Positions 18,348 through 25,181 of a stretch of 34,669 bases of DNA are shown one piece after another; within the stretch, counting starts at the first letter, position 1, and every line of letters begins with the position of its first letter. The position numbers and the translations under genes are program-made. The notes under the pieces are model-generated. The model saw only the letters and a program-made list of their open reading frames with translations. It had not been told where the DNA came from and made no database searches. This stretch comes from JAHEJX01 sp041605955 (GTDB lineage Bacteria > Actinomycetota > Acidimicrobiia > Spongiisociales > UBA5794), in NCBI GenBank assembly GCA_041605955.1, contig JBFIXI010000046.1:1-34669 (forward strand), in the 5' to 3' direction.

Positions 18348-19085
18348 CTAGTGAATGATCCCAAGCATGATGCCAACCGGTACCGTCAAGTAGCCGATGG
18401 CCACCACGCTTGCCAGGACGGTAGCGAAGTTACGCCGCCAGTGGTTGAACCGGGGGTTGTTGATCCCGACACTCTGGAAGAGGCTCCACGCCCCATGCCA
18501 TACGTGCAACGCCAGCGCCCCTTGGGCTATCAGGTAGATCAGAAAGACCGGCCAGCGTTCCAGGCTGGCGATCAGGTTGGCATAGACCTCGCCTCTGACG
18601 AAGTCCGGGTTGACGGCGTTCACACCCCACGTCAGGTCGGCCAGGTGCCACAGTAGGAAGAGCAAGATGATGACTCCGGTCCAGCGCATGGTGCGGCTGG
18701 CGTAGTTGGCCGCCAGGAAACTGCGCGTCTCGTAGCCGGTGGCTCCGCGCGCTCGCCGATTGGAACGGCTCAGCGCCCACGAGGCGTGAACATGCAGCAG
18801 CAACGCAGCCAGTAGGCCGAGGCGACCGATCCACACCAGGAACGTGCGGGGCGCAATCGGCTCACCGATCTCCCGCAGCCCCTCGGCATAGTGATTCAGT
18901 TGGTCCGATCCCTCAAAAGCGTGCAGATTCCCCAGCATGTGGAACACGATGAAGCCGAGACCCACGACCCCGGTTACCGCCATGACGTACTTCTTGCCGA
19001 TATCCGAGCGATAGAAGCGGAGAGGCCATGGCAGCGGCCGGCGCTTCTCAGTGGCGACCCCGCTCTTTGCGCCCCTCGGCGTCAC
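18348..19085 (-). CDS. sdhC: Succinate dehydrogenase cytochrome b558 subunit
   Basis: The 245-residue protein has five membrane helices and many intramembrane His residues that can ligate two haems: His49 and His55 (HMLGNLH), His98 and His100 (HVHAS), His147 (WHLADL), His194 and His197 (HVWHG). One large anchor subunit and no SdhD identifies a type B, di-haem enzyme, which in known cases reduces menaquinone. Typical family phrases are IGKKYVMAVTGVVGLGFIVFHMLGNL and FNHWRRNFATVL. The start is GTG 19085 with AAGGA upstream. It leads the sdhC-sdhA-sdhB operon. A CATAAT -10-like sequence lies at about 19109-19114 on the minus strand, but I cannot pair it with a -35 box. Confidence 0.94.
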   Translation of the reverse strand: MTPRGAKSGVATEKRRPLPWPLRFYRSDIGKKYVMAVTGVVGLGFIVFHMLGNLHAFEGSDQLNHYAEGLREIGEPIAPRTFLVWIGRLGLLAALLLHVHASWALSRSNRRARGATGYETRSFLAANYASRTMRWTGVIILLFLLWHLADLTWGVNAVNPDFVRGEVYANLIASLERWPVFLIYLIAQGALALHVWHGAWSLFQSVGINNPRFNHWRRNFATVLASVVAIGYLTVPVGIMLGIIH

Positions 19086-19209
19086 TGCGTTCCTTTCGAC
19101 CGGTGGCCCACATTATGCGTCTCGTGTCTGGGTGAGTGCGAATCACGCACCGGCGCGTGGGTCGAGCGACCCTTTTCCGGAAAAACCCTCTTCCAGCAAC
19201 GCTTTTCGT

Positions 19210-19238
19210 TTGACACGGCTGGGAGATGTTGTGAGAAT
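19210..19238 (+). promoter_or_regulatory. Predicted whiB promoter
   Basis: A consensus TTGACA (19210-19215) is 17 nt from GAGAAT (19233-19238), which is preceded by TG plus one base, an extended -10. The predicted leader is about 30 nt and ends in AGGAG before the GTG. Confidence 0.6.
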
Positions 19239-19246
19239 CACATTGC

Positions 19247-19256
19247 TGTAATTACA
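19247..19256. promoter_or_regulatory. 10-bp palindrome at the whiB start region
   Basis: TGTAATTACA is a perfect palindrome lying between the predicted -10 box and the ribosome binding site. Its position suits an operator, and AT-rich sequence is rare in this window. Confidence 0.4.
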
Positions 19257-19273
19257 ACCGTGTAGGAGTTATC

Positions 19274-19555
19274 GTGTTCAGCCAATTGCTCGAGGTCCTG
19301 TCGTCTCAGGAGCTCGCTTGGCAGGACTTGGCAAACTGCCGTGGCGCCGACCCAGACTTGTTCTTCCCTGAGCGGGGGGCGTCGACCAGGACGGCCAAGT
19401 CGATCTGTCGGCAATGCACAGTGCAGGCGGACTGCCTCGAGTTCGCCATTGTCAGCAGCGAGAAGTTCGGCATCTGGGGAGGAATGTCGGAACGGGAGCG
19501 CCGCAAGATCCGTAGGCAGCGGGCCCTCGACGCGCAACGTCGCCGAGTCTCCTGA
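19274..19555 (+). CDS. whiB: WhiB-family iron-sulfur transcriptional regulator
   Basis: The 93-residue protein has the four cluster-binding Cys residues (22, 45, 48, 54) in the spacing C-x22-C-x2-C-x5-C, the GIWGG turn at 66-70, and a basic C-terminal DNA-binding tail (RERRKIRRQR). The [4Fe-4S] cluster senses redox state or NO, and the proteins act by binding the principal sigma factor. Which of WhiB1 or WhiB2 it corresponds to cannot be settled by eye. GTG start with AGGAG at 19264-19268. It is divergent from sdhC across 188 nt. WhiB proteins are essentially restricted to actinobacteria and their phages. Confidence 0.95.
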   Translation: MFSQLLEVLSSQELAWQDLANCRGADPDLFFPERGASTRTAKSICRQCTVQADCLEFAIVSSEKFGIWGGMSERERRKIRRQRALDAQRRRVS

Positions 19556-19649
19556 CGCGGTCGCCGAGTCGGCAGTGCCCATCAATCTCGGACCCATCTC
19601 ATGCTCGGGTTCGTTCTGGGGGCCGGTTCTTTCCGGGGCCGGTTCGTTC

Positions 19650-19678
19650 TTGATACGTCTCGGCATCTACGCTAGGCA
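19650..19678 (+). promoter_or_regulatory. Possible promoter of the membrane-anchored Mrr-like gene
   Basis: TTGATA (19650-19655) and TAGGCA (19673-19678) are 17 nt apart, with AGGAGG at 19701-19706 downstream. The preceding stretch (19605-19650) contains two imperfect copies of GGTTCGTTCT. Promoter strength would be low. Confidence 0.35.
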
Positions 19679-19710
19679 GTGCGTAAACGAACGACATCTG
19701 AGGAGGAATC

Positions 19711-20631
19711 TTGCCCGCGGTCGTTGTCGTGCTCATTGTGATCGCAGCTCTCGTTGTGGTCGGCCTTTACCTGAGGAGCCGGGGCGGCGGCGTGTCGCAG
19801 CGCAGTGTTGCGGGAGCAATCGCCACACCCGAGCGGACTTTGTTCGAAGTCGACTTCAAAGTCGACGGCACCACCGCCCACGTCTACTTCGATACGCATG
19901 TGCCCGCCGGCGGGGCCGACGATGTGTTGACCGCTCTGATGGGGCGCGAGGCGATGCGCGTCTTCGAGAGCAAAGCTGATCACCTGCCGCTCAGTGAGGT
20001 CCGGCATGTCACTGCCCACGGCAAGACGGGGGACAGCACGGTTGCCGTAACCACCATCGACGTGAAGAAGCCGCGCGACATGGATCACATGGACGCGCCG
20101 GATGCATCGGATGTGGTCCGCGCCCAGGATGTGAAGGCACTCTCGGAGGATCCGTTGGGCGCCCTGCACGCCATGAAGTTCGGGCGTGCCACCGGGTACC
20201 GGGGTGGCGTCGACGAGTTGCCGCCACTGTCCAAGGAGCTCAAGATCCCGGCGAACGTAATCGAATCGGTGGCCGGCCCTGGGGGAACGATCGCGGGCAT
20301 GTCCCTCCAGAATTTCATCACGGGCCTGCTCCGCACCGCCGGCTACGACGTCCAGGTGAAGGGAGACGGCACCGGCACCGCCCGCAAGGGGGCAATCTCG
20401 ACCTATGTGCAGTTCGTCGATCACGTCGAGGGCAGCCACCCGGAGCTCGACGAGCGGGCTGTCGACGCGTTCGTGATGAAGTTCATGGCCTCCGGGGCCG
20501 ATCGCGGCATGCTGTTCACTCCCAAGTTCGGCCCGTACGCGATCTACGAGAAGGAACGCCGTAACCAGAAGGTCAAGTACATGACCCGTGAGCGGCTGCA
20601 GGCCTTCGTCGACTCGGTGGCCATGGGGTGA
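19711..20631 (+). CDS. Membrane-anchored protein with a possible degenerate Mrr-like domain
   Basis: I do not recognise the whole protein. The 306 residues start at TTG 19711 behind a perfect AGGAGG. Residues 3-21 form a single N-terminal membrane helix followed by LRSRGGG. Residues 45-120 look like a small beta-rich domain. The C-terminal 110 residues resemble the Mrr/restriction-endonuclease fold: QNFITGLLRTAGYDVQVKGD, a strand (TYVQFVDH) where Mrr enzymes carry Q-x-K, then DAFVMKFMASGADRGMLFTPKFGPYAIYEK and a final helix. The catalytic Lys is absent, so nuclease activity is unlikely. The Mrr comparison is my inference from pattern, not a search. It is probably monocistronic, between whiB and tatA. 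Confidence 0.6.
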   Translation: MPAVVVVLIVIAALVVVGLYLRSRGGGVSQRSVAGAIATPERTLFEVDFKVDGTTAHVYFDTHVPAGGADDVLTALMGREAMRVFESKADHLPLSEVRHVTAHGKTGDSTVAVTTIDVKKPRDMDHMDAPDASDVVRAQDVKALSEDPLGALHAMKFGRATGYRGGVDELPPLSKELKIPANVIESVAGPGGTIAGMSLQNFITGLLRTAGYDVQVKGDGTGTARKGAISTYVQFVDHVEGSHPELDERAVDAFVMKFMASGADRGMLFTPKFGPYAIYEKERRNQKVKYMTRERLQAFVDSVAMG

Positions 20632-20784
20632 TCTAGAGCCGAGTGGAGTCTTCTTCGCGCAGCTCGACAACGCGGCCCACATGGCTTGGTTCGGTGCAGC
20701 TTCCCTTCTTCGCGCCTGGCCGCGCCCCCGGACGCCTGCGCTAGCTGCGGTCGCCGCTACACTGCCACACGAGGAGGTCACCGC

Positions 20785-20961
20785 TTGGGCACTCTTGGTT
20801 GGCCAGAACTGATAATCATCGTGGCAGTAATCGTCTTGCTCTTCGGCGCCCGCAAGCTTCCCGATCTGGCCCGCTCGATGGGCGCATCGGCCAAGGAGTT
20901 CCGTAAGGGGCTCGAAGAGGGCGCCAAGGAAGACGACGAAGAGACAACTCCCGCCGAATAG
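20785..20961 (+). CDS. tatA: Sec-independent protein translocase subunit TatA
   Basis: The 58-residue protein has the TatA layout: a short N-terminus, a single membrane helix (PELIIIVAVIVLLFGARKLPDLARS, with the FGxxKLPxLxRS hinge), an amphipathic helix (SMGASAKEFRKGLEEG), and an acidic tail. TatA oligomers form the pore that moves folded proteins across the cytoplasmic membrane. The TTG start at 20785 follows GAGGAGGT; a longer reading adds an unrelated Arg-rich extension. It lies 68 nt before the sigma-factor gene. No tatB or tatC is in the window. TatA is preferred to TatB by length and by the FGARKLP hinge. TACACT at 20758-20763 is a possible -10 box. Confidence 0.93.
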   Translation: MGTLGWPELIIIVAVIVLLFGARKLPDLARSMGASAKEFRKGLEEGAKEDDEETTPAE

Positions 20962-21029
20962 CGCAGCTAGCTTCGCGGCGGGAACCACTCTGCCTCCAAC
21001 GTCGTTAGATCCTCAGGAGTTGGGGAGTC

Positions 21030-21539
21030 ATGGCTGAAGACCGCGTCCCGACATGGGAAGACGTAGCACGACGTTATGGGCGCAAGATCTACACGTTTGC
21101 GTACCGCCTCACCGGGAACCCAGACGACGCGTCTGATCTCGTTCAGGAGGTGCTGCTGCGGGTGCGCAAGGGCCTGGCCAACTACACGCCGGGATCGTTC
21201 GAGGGTTGGCTGTGGCGTATCACCCGCAACGCGTTCCTCGATGAGGTGCGCAAGAAGAAACGCCGCCCCACCACGCCGCTTCCCGATGACGATCGCGCCG
21301 TGGCCGCCGCCACGCCGTCCCCCGACGAGGTCCTTGCCTCGGTGCGCCTCTCCGACGACGTGCAGTCGGCTCTCCTCAAGATCCCCATTGAGTTCCGCGA
21401 GTGCGTCGTGTTGTGCGATGTCGTCGGGCTCAGCTACGAGGAGATCTCCAACGCCATCGATGCACCGGTCGGCACAGTGCGCAGCCGCATCCACCGGGGT
21501 CGCAAACAATTACGAGGGCTCCTGACGTGGCCGATGTGA
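21030..21539 (+). CDS. ECF sigma factor, SigE/RpoE-like
   Basis: The 169-residue protein has sigma region 2 (about 9-85: IYTFAYRLTGNPDDASDLVQEVLLRV, then FEGWLWRITRNAFLDEVRKKKRR) and region 4 (about 110-165: ALLKIPIEFRECVVLCDVVGLSYEEISNAIDAPVGTVRSRIHRGRKQLR), joined by an acidic Pro-rich linker. It lacks regions 1 and 3, as ECF factors do. It directs RNA polymerase to stress promoters, probably of envelope stress given its partners. ATG at 21030 with GGGGAG upstream. Its stop overlaps the anti-sigma start (GTGA), so factor and inhibitor are made in a coupled ratio. The similarity to mycobacterial SigE is inferred from sequence and context. Confidence 0.93.
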   Translation: MAEDRVPTWEDVARRYGRKIYTFAYRLTGNPDDASDLVQEVLLRVRKGLANYTPGSFEGWLWRITRNAFLDEVRKKKRRPTTPLPDDDRAVAAATPSPDEVLASVRLSDDVQSALLKIPIEFRECVVLCDVVGLSYEEISNAIDAPVGTVRSRIHRGRKQLRGLLTWPM

Positions 21540-22171
21540 ACCACACCCACGATTACACCCAGGCACTCGACGCCGAGTCGACCTGTACGATCGGCGAACT
21601 GCTATCCGCCTATCTCGACGGTGAGCTGCGCGAAGGCGAGCTCGATCTCGTCGTGACCCACCTCACTGATTGTCTCGAGTGCGTCGCCGAGTTCCACGAC
21701 CTCAAGGAAGCCCGCGCCGCGGTGAGGGTGATGCCGATCCTGCAAGTGCCTGACAGGCTGATGCCCCAAGGTCACTACGGCCCTGAGCTGTCGGCGTTCC
21801 TCGACGGTGAGCTGACCGCCGAGGAGCAGCTGATGATCATCTCGCACCTGCAGACCTGCACCGAGTGCCTGCTGTCGCTGCAGGATCTCGACGCCGCCCG
21901 GACCGCGATACGGGCTCTACCCGGCCTGGAGCCGCCCGAGCCACTGCTGCCCCGTGTGCCGGCTCGGACCCAACGCACCTCGGTGAGGCGCCTGGCCATC
22001 GCAGCAGCGGGGTTCGTGGCCGCCGCGGCAATCGCCGTCAACATGGCGGCTGATGGCCCCGAGCCGACCCCGGTGGACCTCGAACAGTTCGCCGACCGCC
22101 ACACGGTGCGCCTGTCGGTCGAAGACGGTGTGACCGGCGTGCCGGTCTTCTCCCCGGGGAACGCGCCGTGA
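21536..22171 (+). CDS. Membrane anti-sigma factor with two zinc-binding (ZAS) modules
   Basis: The 211-residue protein has two similar modules: ELLSAYLDGELREGELDLVVTHL..C..C (residues 21-49, ligands His42, Cys46, Cys49) and ELSAFLDGELTAEEQLMIISHL..C..C (84-111, His104, Cys108, Cys111). Both match the HxxxCxxC zinc-binding anti-sigma domain. A Pro-rich linker, a single membrane helix (about 152-170) and an extracytoplasmic tail of about 40 residues follow. The cytoplasmic part should hold the upstream sigma factor inactive. GTG 21536 overlaps the sigma stop; GTG 21527 is an alternative giving three more residues. Most proteins of this kind carry only one ZAS module. Its own stop overlaps the next gene by 4 nt. 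Confidence 0.9.
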   Translation: MNHTHDYTQALDAESTCTIGELLSAYLDGELREGELDLVVTHLTDCLECVAEFHDLKEARAAVRVMPILQVPDRLMPQGHYGPELSAFLDGELTAEEQLMIISHLQTCTECLLSLQDLDAARTAIRALPGLEPPEPLLPRVPARTQRTSVRRLAIAAAGFVAAAAIAVNMAADGPEPTPVDLEQFADRHTVRLSVEDGVTGVPVFSPGNAP

Positions 22172-23097
22172 TCTCTCGTTTCGTATCGGTGTCGTTGTTG
22201 GCCGGACTGCTGGTCGCCTCGGCGATGACCCCCGCGGCGGCCGATGATTTGTCGCAGCTGCTCGAAGCCGCCGCCGAAGCCGACTATGCCGGTCGCAACA
22301 TCGTCGTGACCTTCATGGACGGCGAGGCGACGCTCGAGATCATCGACGTCGAGCATGCCGGCAGCCTGATGATGGTTGAATCTCCTGGATCTGAGTCTGT
22401 CTTGGAATCCGGCAAACTCTCCGGGGGCGACGGAGGCGGACTCGTCGTCTCGACCTGGAACGCGTCGCGCATGTCAGACCGCTACACGGTGGAGAGCCCC
22501 CAGGCCGTTAGGCGGCTCAGCCGGGAGGCAACTGCGATCGGAATCCTCGAAGACGGCCGGATGCGGATGCGCCTCGTGTTCGACGATGTCACGGGCACCC
22601 CCCTCGTGACCGAGGTCTACGACGGTGACGGCACCCTGTTTCGGTTTTCGTCAATGATCGAGATGGACCCGATTCCGTCGAAACTGTATTCGGCCCACGG
22701 CCACTACTCGAACGAGTTCGAGGTGCTGGTGCCCACGGCGCGCCACTCGTTGCCAGTGACCGCGGCCGGCTACCGCCTTGCCGACGCGTACGTCGGACCG
22801 GATGACAGCATTCAGGGCTTCTACTCCGACGGGTTGTTCTCGTTCTCGCTGTTCGTGGTCGCCGGCTCGGCCGAGTCCGACCGCTTCGCCGACGCCGCCA
22901 CTCTGGATCTGCGGGGGCTGGCCTACAAGCGGGTCGTCAACCCCGGTGAGATGTGGGTCACGTGGGAATCGAGCGGGAATACGCTGGTGCTGGTCGGTGA
23001 TCTGCCTCCCGATCACCTAGAGGAGGTGCTGGCCGAGCTGCCGCAACCGCCGCGACGCAGTCTGCTGTCACGCCTCTGGAGCGGGATATTCGGGTAG
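22168..23097 (+). CDS. RseB/MucB-like periplasmic regulator of the sigma factor
   Basis: The 309-residue protein begins with a signal peptide (MISRFVSVSLLAGLLVASAMTPAAADD, cleavage after AAA likely). It has a beta-rich core with YTVESPQAVRRLSREATAIGI, RMRMRLVFDDVTGTPLVTEVYDGDGTLFRFSSM, and a C-terminal domain with AAGYRLADAY and IQGFYSDGLFSFSLFVV. These match the MucB/RseB family, which resembles lipoprotein-carrier folds and binds the periplasmic tail of the anti-sigma factor, sensing misfolded envelope components. GTG 22168 overlaps the anti-sigma stop (GTGA). RseB-type proteins are best known from Proteobacteria; their pairing with an actinobacterial-type sigma/anti-sigma unit is notable. 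It ends at the repeat region preceding the convergent acyl-CoA dehydrogenase. Confidence 0.82.
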   Translation: MISRFVSVSLLAGLLVASAMTPAAADDLSQLLEAAAEADYAGRNIVVTFMDGEATLEIIDVEHAGSLMMVESPGSESVLESGKLSGGDGGGLVVSTWNASRMSDRYTVESPQAVRRLSREATAIGILEDGRMRMRLVFDDVTGTPLVTEVYDGDGTLFRFSSMIEMDPIPSKLYSAHGHYSNEFEVLVPTARHSLPVTAAGYRLADAYVGPDDSIQGFYSDGLFSFSLFVVAGSAESDRFADAATLDLRGLAYKRVVNPGEMWVTWESSGNTLVLVGDLPPDHLEEVLAELPQPPRRSLLSRLWSGIFG

Positions 23098-23180
23098 GCC
23101 CCAGCCAACCACCGCCAGCCGAATACCGGCAGCCGAATACCGGCAGCCAAACACCGGCAGCCAAACACCGGCAGCCAAAC
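23097..23180. repeat. 14-bp intergenic minisatellite (five clear units)
   Basis: Units of 14 bp, ACCGCCAGCCGAAT, ACCGGCAGCCGAAT, then ACCGGCAGCCAAAC three times, run head to tail from 23111 to 23180, with degenerate flanking units from 23097. They fill the whole space between two convergent stop codons. No spacers, so it is not a CRISPR. No terminator hairpin is evident. Confidence 0.92.
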
Positions 23181-23187
23181 ACAGCAG

Positions 23188-24384
23188 CTAGTAGCGGCCC
23201 AGCTCGCGGCGTGCCAGCACCATGTTGTGCACCTCATCGGGCCCGTCGGCGATGCGGAGGGTACGAGCACCGGCCCACATGCGCGCCAGCGGCACGTCGT
23301 CGCATACTCCCATGCCGCCGTGGACTTGGATGGCCTTGTCGAGCACCCACAACGCCATGTTGGGAACCACTACCTTGATGGCAGAGATCTCGGTGCGGGC
23401 CGCCCGGTTGCCGACCGTGTCGATCAGCCAGGCCGTCTTGAGCACCAGCAGCCGGGCTTGCTCGATGCGATAGCGAGCCTCGGCGATCCATTCCTGCACC
23501 ACGCCCTGGTGCGATACCGGTCCGCCGAAAGCAGTGCGTGACTTGGCGCGAGTGACCATCAGGTCGAAAGCTCGCTCCGCCATCCCGATCGCCCGCATAC
23601 AGTGGTGGATCCGACCTGGCCCCAGGCGGGCCTGGGCGATCATGTAGCCGTCTCCCTCTCCGGCGATGACGTTGCCGGCCGGCACCCGCACGTCCTCGAA
23701 GCGCACCTCGCAGTGGCCGCCCCGGTCCTGGTAGCCGAACACATTGAGATCGCGCACCACGGTGACCCCGGGAGCGTCCATCGGCACGAGGATCATGCCG
23801 TAGCGGCCCTTGGGATCGGCTTGCGGGTTGGTGACCCCCATCAGTATGCAGACGGCCGCAGTGAGGCCCCCGGTGGTCCACCATTTGGTCCCGTTTATCA
23901 CGTAGTCGTCGCCCTCACGGCGGATCTCGGTCTCCAGATTGCGCGGGTCGGAGCTGGCGACTGCCGGCTCGGTCATGCCGAAGCAGGAACGGATCTCGCC
24001 CTCGAGGAGAGGTACCAGCCAGCGCTGCTGCTGCTCGGATGTACCGAACATGGTCAGCACTTCCATGTTGCCGGTGTCGGGAGCCGAGCAGTTGGTCGCC
24101 TCCGGCGCCAGCCACACTGCTCTGCCCATGATCTCGGCGAGGGGAGCGTATTCGACGTTGGATAGGCCGACACCCCATTCGGAGTCGGGCAAGAACAAAT
24201 TCCACAGCCTCGCCTTGCGGGCCTCGATCTTGAGGCCGGCCAGGATGTCGGTCAGGGCAGCCGGATCGTTGCGTTCCGCCAATTCTGCGAAGTGAGCCTC
24301 CTCGGCCGGATAGACCTTGTCTTCCATGAAGGCGGTCAGCTGGCCGCGGAGCTCCTCGCAGCGGTCCGAGTATGAGAAATCGAT
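23188..24384 (-). CDS. Acyl-CoA dehydrogenase, apparent ATC start
   Basis: From ATC at 24384 the protein has 398 residues. It has the acyl-CoA dehydrogenase domains: an N-terminal helical domain (DFSYSDRCEELRGQLTAF...VYPAE), a beta domain with CFGMTEPAVASSDPRN and KWWTTGG, and the C-terminal four-helix domain with RTAFGGPVSHQGVVQ and IQVHGGMGVCDDVPLARMWAGARTLRIADGPDEVH. It transfers electrons from acyl-CoA to ETF via FAD, in fatty-acid or branched acyl degradation; substrate unknown. The family N-terminus (normally M-DFS...) demands translation from 24384, where the codon is ATC behind GGGGAGG. The next in-frame ATG is 24327 and would remove 19 conserved residues. There is no other ATG, GTG or TTG in frame. 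Confidence 0.88.
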   Translation of the reverse strand: MDFSYSDRCEELRGQLTAFMEDKVYPAEEAHFAELAERNDPAALTDILAGLKIEARKARLWNLFLPDSEWGVGLSNVEYAPLAEIMGRAVWLAPEATNCSAPDTGNMEVLTMFGTSEQQQRWLVPLLEGEIRSCFGMTEPAVASSDPRNLETEIRREGDDYVINGTKWWTTGGLTAAVCILMGVTNPQADPKGRYGMILVPMDAPGVTVVRDLNVFGYQDRGGHCEVRFEDVRVPAGNVIAGEGDGYMIAQARLGPGRIHHCMRAIGMAERAFDLMVTRAKSRTAFGGPVSHQGVVQEWIAEARYRIEQARLLVLKTAWLIDTVGNRAARTEISAIKVVVPNMALWVLDKAIQVHGGMGVCDDVPLARMWAGARTLRIADGPDEVHNMVLARRELGRY

Positions 24385-24427
24385 GGTGGCCTCCCCAGTG
24401 ATCAGGACGCCACGCTAACGCGATGGG

Positions 24428-24463
24428 CTAGCTGGGGCCCTCGTCCTAGCTGGGGCCCTCGTC
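24428..24463. repeat. 18-bp tandem duplication at the 3' end of phoU
   Basis: CTAGCTGGGGCCCTCGTC occurs twice, exactly adjacent. The copy inside phoU encodes its last five residues and stop (DEGPS-stop on the minus strand); the second copy repeats the same five codons and stop downstream. Confidence 0.95.
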
Positions 24464-25171
24464 ACGCAAGGCAACGTGGGTATCGTCGGGGAACTGCGCA
24501 GTCACGATGTAGGTGACGTTCTCCGCGATGTTCACCGCGTGGTCGGCGATCCTCTCCAGGAACCTGCCTACCCGGGACATCGCGATGGCGGTTTCCAGCC
24601 CGATGTTCTCCGCGGCGCGGCCGATCTCGGTGTAGAACAGGGACACGACGTTGTCCACCTCGTCGTCGGCCTCGTCCAATCGGGGGCCGGCCGCAGGGTC
24701 CATGTCGGCGATGGCGTCGATTCCCATCCTGAAGACCCGCACGGTGGTCTCGACGAGGCGATCGAGGGTGCTCATCAGGCGAGGCACCCCGGGGAAGCCG
24801 TGTTGTCGCTCGAGCATCTTGGCGCAGTTGACGGCGAGATCACCGGACCGCTCGAGCTCGTAGAGGATGCGGGACGACGCCACCAGGAAGCGGAGATCGC
24901 GCGCCACCGGCTGCTGGAGGGCGAGCGTCTCGAAGGTGTCCCTCTCCAGCTCGGCGTACATCCGGTTCACTTCCAGATCCGCTTCGTGCACCGAATCAAC
25001 CAAGTCGAGCCGGCGGTCGCGCATCGCCTCGCCGGCCAGTGCTACGTTCTCCGCCACCAGCGAAGCCATGGTTACCATCCCGCGCTGTATCTGTTGGAGC
25101 CTCTCGTGAAATCCCAGCCGTACTCCGTCACGTGCCTGCGGCTCAGCGACTACGGGGCGTTCGCTTGTCAT
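24446..25171 (-). CDS. phoU: Phosphate transport regulator PhoU
   Basis: The 241-residue protein has two PhoU three-helix repeats. Visible motifs are FHERLQQIQRGMVTMASLV, the first metal-site helix DLEVNRMYAELERDT, ALQQPVARDLRFLVASSRILYELERSGDLAVNCAKM, and the second repeat's GRFLERIADHAVNIAENVTYIVTA. It restrains PhoR signalling when phosphate is plentiful and modulates the Pst transporter. ATG at 25171 follows GGAGG and begins 10 nt after the pstB stop. The last residues and stop codon are part of a tandem duplication. It is the last gene of pstSCAB-phoU. Confidence 0.96.
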   Translation of the reverse strand: MTSERPVVAEPQARDGVRLGFHERLQQIQRGMVTMASLVAENVALAGEAMRDRRLDLVDSVHEADLEVNRMYAELERDTFETLALQQPVARDLRFLVASSRILYELERSGDLAVNCAKMLERQHGFPGVPRLMSTLDRLVETTVRVFRMGIDAIADMDPAAGPRLDEADDEVDNVVSLFYTEIGRAAENIGLETAIAMSRVGRFLERIADHAVNIAENVTYIVTAQFPDDTHVALRDEGPS

Positions 25172-25181
25172 GGTCGGCCTC

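Noticed and set aside
23097..23190. CRISPR-like appearance of the repeat array
   Set aside because: Units of 14 bp are directly adjacent with no spacers, and there are no cas genes.
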